Positions 58,547-64,000 of a stretch of 64,000 bases of DNA are shown in pieces. Numbering within the stretch: the first letter of the stretch is position 1; the number at the start of each line of letters is the position of its first letter. The notes below the pieces were generated by a model, which ran no database searches, had not been told where the DNA came from, and worked only from the letters and a program-made list of their open reading frames with translations. A program made the position numbers and the translations under genes. This DNA comes from Streptomyces sp. yr375 (lineage in GTDB: Bacteria > Actinomycetota > Actinomycetes > Streptomycetales > Streptomycetaceae): assembly GCF_900110755.1 (NCBI RefSeq), contig NZ_FOFF01000003.1, positions 62,001 through 126,000 on the forward strand, read 5' to 3'.

Positions 58547-61129
58547 ATGGACCGTGGCACCGAGAGGGACGCACCTCCCCGCCACGAAGCCGGGAGCGAC
58601 GCGGCACACGAGGGGGCCGGTGCCGGGCGCGTCCCGCTCGCCGTGGTCGTGGTGGACCGCGAGGGCCTCGTCTCCCACTGGAGCACCGGCGCACGCCGGC
58701 TCTTCGGCGCCGCCAAGGAAGCGGCGATCGGCCGACCCGCGATCGACCTGCTCCCCGTCTCCGGCGCACTCCCCGAACCCGCCGACGCCCTTCCGGACGA
58801 CGGCGGATACGACGCCCTCCTGGGCGGCGGACGCGGGGAGACCGACGGATACGGAGACCATGGGGGGTACGGAGCGCGCGCGGCCCTCGGCGGCCTCGGG
58901 CCCGGGCTGGACTCCTCCCTCGACCAGGGCATCGGCTACCCGGCCGCCGGACGGGCCCGGCTGACCGTCCCCGAGCGGGACGGCGACCGCGTCGACGTCC
59001 TGTGGTGGGCGTATCCGCTCGCCGGACCCGGCACGGAACGGCTGCTGGTCCTGGCGGCCGACGCGGCCGGACTGCGCCAGGACGATTCGGCGGACCGCGC
59101 GGCAGTCGAACGCATCGCGCCCGGCTTCGCACTGCACACCGACTTCCCCGGGGCCGATGAGCTGGCCGGCCGGCTGCCCGAGATCCTGCCCAGCATGAGC
59201 GTCGGCGAGAGCGCCCGCATCGTCGCCCAGATCCTCGAACTCGGCTACCCCGTCCTGGAGTTCAGCCAGAACGACCGGGTGCCGGTGACGCCCGACTGGG
59301 GCGTGACCCGGCGCGTCGAGCGAAGAGCCCGCCGCGAGCGGGCGGCCCGCGCCGCCGCCGAAGGGCTTCCGATACCGGACGACCCGACAGGCGAAGGCGA
59401 CGAGCGAGAGGACCTCGAATACGTCGCCGTCCGGGAACGGCTGGAGTTCCTCAACGAGGTCAGCGGGAAGATCGGCACCTCCCTCGACCTGTCCCGCACG
59501 ATCCTCGAGGTCAGCCGGGCCGTCGTGCCGCGCTTCACCGACGTCGCCGGCACCTACCTGCGGGAACAGGTCGTCGCCGGTGAGGGCTTCCCCGACGGCG
59601 TGCCGGACACCACCACCCTGTGGCACCGGGTGGCCGTCGAGCACACCGACGAACCCGGCCGCTGGGACGACGTCGTACCCGTCGGCGAGGCGATGCCGTT
59701 CCCCGCGCACACCCCGTTCTTCCAGTGCATGACCACCGGCGAGCCGGTCCTCGTGCCGCGTATCAGCGAGCAGTTGGGGCACGCCATCGCCTCGCAGTTC
59801 GAGAAGCGCGACATCCGGCCCCTGATCACCGGCCGCTCCATGCTCGTCGTCCCGCTGAAGGCGCGGCACGTCGTCCTCGGCTTCATGGTCCTGCTGCGCC
59901 ACCCCGAGCGCGCCGTCTTCAACGACATGGACCGCGTCACCGGCGCCGAACTCGCCGCCCGCGCGGGCCTCGTGCTCGACAACGCGCGCATGTACACCTA
60001 CCAGGAGAGCGTCGCCGAGACCCTCCAGGACAGCATGCTGCCGCACATCCCGCCGCGCATGGCGGGCTGTGACATCGCCACCCGCTATCTGCCGGGCACC
60101 CTGCAGGGGCGCATCGGCGGCGACTGGTTCGACTCGGTGAAACTGCCCGGCGCCCGCACCGCCCTCGTCGTCGGCGACGTCATGGGCCACGGCCTCAACT
60201 CGGCAGCCATGATGGGCCAGTTGCGGACGGCCGTGCAGACCATGGCCGCCCTCGACCTGCCGCCCGCCCAACTCCTGCGCAACCTCGACGACTTGGCGCA
60301 ACGGCTGGGCGACACCTACCTCGCGACCTGCCTGTACGCCGTCTACGACCCGATCGGGAGCGAACTGCACATCGCCAACGCGGGCCATATCCCACCCGTG
60401 TTGGTGCGTGCTGCCGACGGCCGTAGCGAACTCCTCGACCTGCCCACCGGCGCGCCCATCGGCGTCGGCGGGGTGCCCTTCGAAGCGGTTCGCGTACGGG
60501 TGGCGCCGGGCGACCGGCTCGTCATGTGCACCGACGGGCTGGTGGAGATGCGCGGCGAGGACATCGGCGTGGGCCTGGCGGCGCTCTGCGAGTCCGCCGC
60601 CCACCCGGCCGCCTCCATGGACGGCGCCTGCGACACCATCATCCGCGCCCTCGCCGTGACCTTCTCCGAAGCGGGCCGCGGCAGCCGCAACGACGACGTC
60701 GCCCTGCTCATGGCCCGCCTGAACGGCATCGAACCGGACGACGTCGCCGAATGGCGCTTCCCCCTCCAACCGGCCGAGGCCGGCCGGGCCCGCGCGGTGG
60801 TCCGCGAACAGCTCCACGACTGGGGGCTGGCGAAACCGGCCGACACGGCCGAGCTGCTGGTGAGCGAGCTCGTCACCAACGCCCTGCGGCACTCCCACCG
60901 GCGGCCCGTGGGCCTGCGCCTCGTCCGCGGCGAGACGTTGCTGTGCGAGGTCGAGGACGACGACCACGAACTGCCGACCCTGCTGAGCGCCGGACCCGGC
61001 GACGAGTTCGGGCGGGGGCTGCGCGTGGTGAGCACGCTGGCCCGCGAGTGGGGCACCAGTCGTACGGGCGCGGGCAAGTCCGTCTGGTTCGAACTGACGC
61101 TGCCGCGCAACGGTGTGCGGATCTCGTAG
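58547..61129 (+). CDS. PAS-GAF-SpoIIE phosphatase with C-terminal HATPase domain
   Basis: 860 residues. Order: a PAS-like domain (about 28-80: LAVVVVDREGLVSHWSTGARRLFG in part), a Gly-rich linker, a middle segment, GAF domain (about 310-480), PP2C/SpoIIE phosphatase (about 490-720: GGDWFDSVKL, VGDVMGHG, NAGHIPPVL, TDGLVE, NDDVALLM with metal aspartates), and a RsbW-type HATPase (about 735-860: VSELVTNALRHS, FGRGLRVV). It probably controls an anti-sigma antagonist by dephosphorylation, with its own kinase-type module. It stands alone, with no sigma factor gene nearby. Confidence 0.92.
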   Translation: MDRGTERDAPPRHEAGSDAAHEGAGAGRVPLAVVVVDREGLVSHWSTGARRLFGAAKEAAIGRPAIDLLPVSGALPEPADALPDDGGYDALLGGGRGETDGYGDHGGYGARAALGGLGPGLDSSLDQGIGYPAAGRARLTVPERDGDRVDVLWWAYPLAGPGTERLLVLAADAAGLRQDDSADRAAVERIAPGFALHTDFPGADELAGRLPEILPSMSVGESARIVAQILELGYPVLEFSQNDRVPVTPDWGVTRRVERRARRERAARAAAEGLPIPDDPTGEGDEREDLEYVAVRERLEFLNEVSGKIGTSLDLSRTILEVSRAVVPRFTDVAGTYLREQVVAGEGFPDGVPDTTTLWHRVAVEHTDEPGRWDDVVPVGEAMPFPAHTPFFQCMTTGEPVLVPRISEQLGHAIASQFEKRDIRPLITGRSMLVVPLKARHVVLGFMVLLRHPERAVFNDMDRVTGAELAARAGLVLDNARMYTYQESVAETLQDSMLPHIPPRMAGCDIATRYLPGTLQGRIGGDWFDSVKLPGARTALVVGDVMGHGLNSAAMMGQLRTAVQTMAALDLPPAQLLRNLDDLAQRLGDTYLATCLYAVYDPIGSELHIANAGHIPPVLVRAADGRSELLDLPTGAPIGVGGVPFEAVRVRVAPGDRLVMCTDGLVEMRGEDIGVGLAALCESAAHPAASMDGACDTIIRALAVTFSEAGRGSRNDDVALLMARLNGIEPDDVAEWRFPLQPAEAGRARAVVREQLHDWGLAKPADTAELLVSELVTNALRHSHRRPVGLRLVRGETLLCEVEDDDHELPTLLSAGPGDEFGRGLRVVSTLAREWGTSRTGAGKSVWFELTLPRNGVRIS

Positions 61130-61238
61130 GCGGTGTGAAGGAGTGCGCGGCGCGCTTGTCACGGAAACCCGGAGGCGGTAGACCGTACCCGCCCGTCACA
61201 CGTGCGGCGGATCGGCCTTGTGTCAGGGGGAGTTGGGC

Positions 61239-61964
61239 ATGAGCGTGACGCGTCGGTACCGCGAGGCGTGGGAGGGCTTCTGGCGGGAGGCTCCGGGCGA
61301 GGCGGGCGAGGTGTTCTGGGACGCGGATCCGCGCGTCACGGCCGCCCTCCACCTCGCCTACTTCGAACCTCATCTCACCGACGCCGAGCTTGCGTTGGTG
61401 GACCTCGGCTGCGGCAACGGCACCCAGACCCGGTACCTCGCCGACCGCTTCCCGCGCGTGCTCGGCGTCGATCTGGCCGCCGCGGCCCTCGACCACGCCC
61501 GGCACGCCGACCCCGCAGGACTTGCGGCATACCGGCTGCTGGACGCGGCGGAGAAGGGCGCGGCCGAGACGCTGCACGCCGAACTCGGGGACGCCAACGT
61601 CTACATGAGGGGCGTCCTGCACCAGTGCGAGCCGGCCGACCGGCAGCCGCTGGTGGACGCGATCGCCGCGCTGGTGGGGACGCGCGGCCGGGCCTTCCTC
61701 GTCGAACCGTCGGAGGCCGCCGGCCTCGTCCTCGGTGCTCTGGCGCAGAGCCCGGACGGTCCACCGCCGAAGCTCGCGCCGATCCTCCGGCACGGCATCG
61801 CCCCCGGCGACGTCGCCGACGACGCGGTGCCCGAGTATCTGCGCACCGCCGGACTCACGATCCTCTCCTACGGCGAACTACCGCTCACCACCACGGAGTT
61901 CACCCCCGACGGCACCCGGATCAAGCTCCCGTCACAGTGGTTCGTGGCGACCCGCGCCATGTGA
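61239..61964 (+). CDS. class I SAM-dependent methyltransferase
   Basis: 241 residues from the ATG at 61239 (GGGGGAG 6 bases upstream). Motif I is VDLGCGNGTQTRYLA and the acidic residue follows in VLGVDLAAAALDHA. The later part carries YMRGVLHQCEPADRQPLV. Small-molecule substrate is likely but unknown. It lies between the SpoIIE protein and the D-aminopeptidase gene. Confidence 0.82.
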   Translation: MSVTRRYREAWEGFWREAPGEAGEVFWDADPRVTAALHLAYFEPHLTDAELALVDLGCGNGTQTRYLADRFPRVLGVDLAAAALDHARHADPAGLAAYRLLDAAEKGAAETLHAELGDANVYMRGVLHQCEPADRQPLVDAIAALVGTRGRAFLVEPSEAAGLVLGALAQSPDGPPPKLAPILRHGIAPGDVADDAVPEYLRTAGLTILSYGELPLTTTEFTPDGTRIKLPSQWFVATRAM

Positions 61965-61967
61965 CCC

Positions 61968-61982
61968 CCTCTCTCTCTCTCG
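61968..61982 (+). repeat. CT dinucleotide tract
   Basis: A run of about seven CT units lies right after the methyltransferase stop, flanked by GACCC and GGGTC that could pair. It is a short simple repeat, perhaps a weak terminator. Confidence 0.5.
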
Positions 61983-62052
61983 GGTCAGAAGCGGCTCCCA
62001 CGGCTGCGTGCCGCACCGTGAAGATGCCGTCACTGCGGCAGGATGTCGACTC

Positions 62053-62886
62053 ATGAGAATCCTCATCAGCGCCGACATGGAAGGCGCCACCGGTGTCACC
62101 TGGCCGGCCGACGTGCTGCCGGGGGCCCCGCAGTGGGAGCGGTGCCGGTCGATGTTCACCTCGGACGTCAACGCCGCCGTGCTGGGCTTCTTCGACGGCG
62201 GGGCGGACGAGGTCCTGGTCAACGAGGCCCACTCGACCATGCGCAACCTGCTCCTGGAGCAGCTCGACGAGCGGGTGGAGATGCTCACCGGTCGGCACAA
62301 GTCCCTCTCCATGGTGGAGGGCGTCCAGCACGGTGACGTCGACGGCATCGCGTTCGTCGGCTACCACGCGGGCGCGGGCATGGAGGGCGTCCTCGCCCAC
62401 ACCTACCTCGCCAACTCCGTCACCGGCGTCTGGCTGAACGACGTACGGGCCAGTGAGGGCCTGCTCAACGCGCACGTCGTCGCCGAGTACGGCGTGCCGG
62501 TCGTCCTGGTCACCGGCGACGACGTGGCCTGCGAGGACGCGCTCGGGTACGCGCCCGAGGCGCTGAAGGTCGCGGTCAAGGACCACATCTCGCGGTACGC
62601 GGCCGTGTGCCGTACGCCGGCCCGCACCGCCGCCGACATCCGGGCGGCGGCGAAGGCGGCGGCCGGGCTGGCGGTCCGTCAGGAACCGCTGGACGGTGGG
62701 CCGTTCACGGTCGCCGTCGAGTTCGACGCCGAGCATCTCGCGATGGCCGCCACCGTCGTGCCGGGCGTCGCCCGCATCGGCGAGCGGAAGATCGCCTACA
62801 CCAGCGCCACCATGTACGAGGGCATCCGCACCTTCAAGGCGGTCACCACGATCGTTGCGGCCGCGATCGAGGAGCAGTATGGCTGA
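62053..62886 (+). CDS. dppA: M55-family D-aminopeptidase (DppA type)
   Basis: 277 residues. Zinc ligands of DppA are visible: D8 and E10 in SADMEGATGV, H60 region in NEAHSTMRN, H104 region in VGYHAGAGM, and an E in ASEGLLNAHV. The ring-forming enzyme cuts D-Ala-D-Ala and related D-peptides in the cytosol. It may recycle wall peptides. An M20 peptidase starts 56 bases later, which suggests a joint role in peptide turnover. Confidence 0.9.
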   Translation: MRILISADMEGATGVTWPADVLPGAPQWERCRSMFTSDVNAAVLGFFDGGADEVLVNEAHSTMRNLLLEQLDERVEMLTGRHKSLSMVEGVQHGDVDGIAFVGYHAGAGMEGVLAHTYLANSVTGVWLNDVRASEGLLNAHVVAEYGVPVVLVTGDDVACEDALGYAPEALKVAVKDHISRYAAVCRTPARTAADIRAAAKAAAGLAVRQEPLDGGPFTVAVEFDAEHLAMAATVVPGVARIGERKIAYTSATMYEGIRTFKAVTTIVAAAIEEQYG

Positions 62887-62942
62887 GCAGCAGGGAAACG
62901 GGTGCAGGTACGAGTACGGGTACGGGCGGGAGGTGGAGCGGC

Positions 62943-64000
62943 GTGGTTGACGCGCAGGCGCGGGACGAGGTCGTCCGGTTCACGTCCGATCTCATCCGCG
63001 TCGACACCACCAACCGGGGCGGCGGGGACTGCCGGGAGCGGCCCGCCGCCGAGTACGCGGCCGGGCTGCTCGCGGAGGCGGGCATCGAGCCGACGCTGCT
63101 CGAACGCACCCCGGGGCGCACCAACGTCGTCGCCCGCATCGAGGGCGCCGATCCGGCGGCGGACGCGCTGCTCGTCCACGGCCACCTGGACGTCGTCCCC
63201 GCCGAGGCCGCCGACTGGAGCGTGCACCCGTTCTCCGGGGAGGTGCGCGACGGGGTGGTGTGGGGGCGTGGGGCCGTCGACATGAAGAACATGGACGCGA
63301 TGATCCTGGCCGTGCTGCGGCTCTGGGCCCGGCAGGGCGTGCGGCCCCGGCGCGACCTCGTCATCGCCTTCACCGCCGACGAGGAGGCCAGCGCCGAGGA
63401 CGGCTCCGGGTTCCTCGCCGACCGCCATCCGGGACTGTTCGAGGGCTGCACCGAGGCCGTCGGCGAATCGGGCGCGTTCACCTTCCACGACGGCACCGGA
63501 CGCGAGATCTACCCCATCGCCGCCGGCGAGCGCGGCACCGGCTGGCTGAAGCTGACCGCGCGCGGGCGCGCCGGCCACGGCTCCAAGGTCAACCGGGAGA
63601 ACGCGGTGACCCGGCTGGCCGCGGCCGTCACCCGCATCGGCGAGCACGCCTGGCCGCTCCGGGTCACCCCGACCGTCCGCGCCGCCCTCACCGAACTCGC
63701 CGCGCTGTACGGCATCGAGACCGACCTGCACGACGTGGCCGGCCCGCACGACGTGGACGGCCTGCTGGAGAAGCTCGGCCCGGCCGCCGCCCTCGTCGAG
63801 GCGACCGTCCGCAACAGCGCCAACCCGACGATGCTGGACGCCGGTTACAAGGTGAACGTGATCCCGGGCGAGGCCGTCGCGTTCGTCGACGGCCGGTATC
63901 TCGCGGGCTGCGAGGACGAGTTCCGGGCGACCCTCGACGAACTCACCGGCCCCGACGTCGACTGGGAGTTCCAGCACCGCGAAGTCGCCCTCCAGGCACC
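62943..64000 (+). CDS. M20-family metallopeptidase, 3' end outside window
   Basis: At least 352 residues from the GTG at 62943 (GGGAGG 9 bases upstream); the frame stays open to the window end. Zinc ligands: LLVHGHLDVVPA, WGRGAVDMKN, TADEEAS (general base Glu and metal Glu) and GHGSKVNRENAV. The dimerisation domain follows. Similar to ArgE/DapE/CPG2; no substrate is evident. It follows the D-aminopeptidase gene and may act in the same peptide breakdown. Confidence 0.9.
   Translation, partial: MVDAQARDEVVRFTSDLIRVDTTNRGGGDCRERPAAEYAAGLLAEAGIEPTLLERTPGRTNVVARIEGADPAADALLVHGHLDVVPAEAADWSVHPFSGEVRDGVVWGRGAVDMKNMDAMILAVLRLWARQGVRPRRDLVIAFTADEEASAEDGSGFLADRHPGLFEGCTEAVGESGAFTFHDGTGREIYPIAAGERGTGWLKLTARGRAGHGSKVNRENAVTRLAAAVTRIGEHAWPLRVTPTVRAALTELAALYGIETDLHDVAGPHDVDGLLEKLGPAAALVEATVRNSANPTMLDAGYKVNVIPGEAVAFVDGRYLAGCEDEFRATLDELTGPDVDWEFQHREVALQA

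Noticed and set aside
56792..61162. Open frame of 1456 codons on the minus strand
   Set aside because: Antisense to both the MFS exporter and the SpoIIE gene; composition is shadow-like.
62879..62950. 23-codon frame starting ATG at 62879 before the M20 gene
   Set aside because: It codes a YGYG-rich chance peptide and stops before the M20 domain begins in another frame.

Overview
The window looks like a piece of a Streptomyces chromosome. GC is very high throughout, almost every codon ends in G or C, GTG starts are common, and the ribosome binding sites are GGAGG/GAGG-like. The families present (PucR-controlled pyrimidine catabolism, an ethylmalonyl-CoA operon, SpoIIE-type phosphatase, a DMATS-type indole prenyltransferase, several secreted hydrolases) fit the genus. 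I saw no rRNA, tRNA, insertion sequence, integrase or CRISPR array, so this reads as chromosome with a few accessory patches.

Layout. 1-6193: a PucR-type regulator (cut by the window edge), then a reductive pyrimidine catabolism operon: beta-ureidopropionase-like nitrilase, dihydropyrimidinase, an LLM flavin/F420 oxidoreductase and an NCS1 nucleobase transporter. 6230-11969: a run of minus-strand exported proteins: a DUF3558-like lipoprotein, a DNRLRE-domain protein, an NlpC/P60-like protein with five 47-residue repeats, a secreted protein of unknown function and a small secreted protein with a duplicated IYLASxWYxW motif. Hairpins separate several of them. 12337-14680: a three-gene XRE regulator / ImmA-IrrE metalloprotease / seven-helix membrane protein set, divergent from the small secreted protein. 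The shared intergenic region holds two perfect palindromes, one lying on a -35 box. This is the best candidate here for an undescribed regulatory system.

14730-22162: gamma-glutamyltransferase family enzyme, inositol-phosphatase family enzyme, a repeat-rich gap, FAD oxidoreductase, macro-domain protein and an exported M1 peptidase. 22530-32986: a single-chain assimilatory nitrate reductase fused to a CysJ-type flavoprotein, a Tat-exported GH2 beta-galactosidase with an inserted LamG-like domain, a small Cys-rich protein and two membrane proteins. 33042-38228: alkylation repair pair (Ada-AlkA fusion and Ogt), Nudix hydrolase, glycerate kinase and an alpha/beta hydrolase.

38432-49408: phosphatidylethanolamine synthesis (psd-pssA), then the ethylmalonyl-CoA pathway operon in transcription order ccr, meaA, a CoA-ester lyase, a MaoC hydratase and an acyl-CoA dehydrogenase. 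A TetR regulator and a duplicated 3-hydroxyacyl-CoA dehydrogenase lie upstream. The ccr promoter has a 15-bp inverted repeat filling the -35/-10 spacer, and a nested hairpin ends the operon. Together these genes can turn acetyl-CoA, through crotonyl-CoA, ethylmalonyl-CoA, methylsuccinyl-CoA and mesaconyl-CoA, into glyoxylate and propionyl-CoA, also supplying polyketide extender units.

49780-64000: HEAT-repeat protein, GNAT acetyltransferase, an orphan indole prenyltransferase, a secreted tripeptidyl aminopeptidase-like hydrolase, a radical SAM protein behind a LexA-type box, an SRPBCC protein, an MFS exporter with an appended beta-sandwich tail, a PAS/GAF/SpoIIE/HATPase protein, a methyltransferase, a DppA-type D-aminopeptidase and an M20 peptidase cut by the window end. 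All calls come from reading the sequence; no database search was run.
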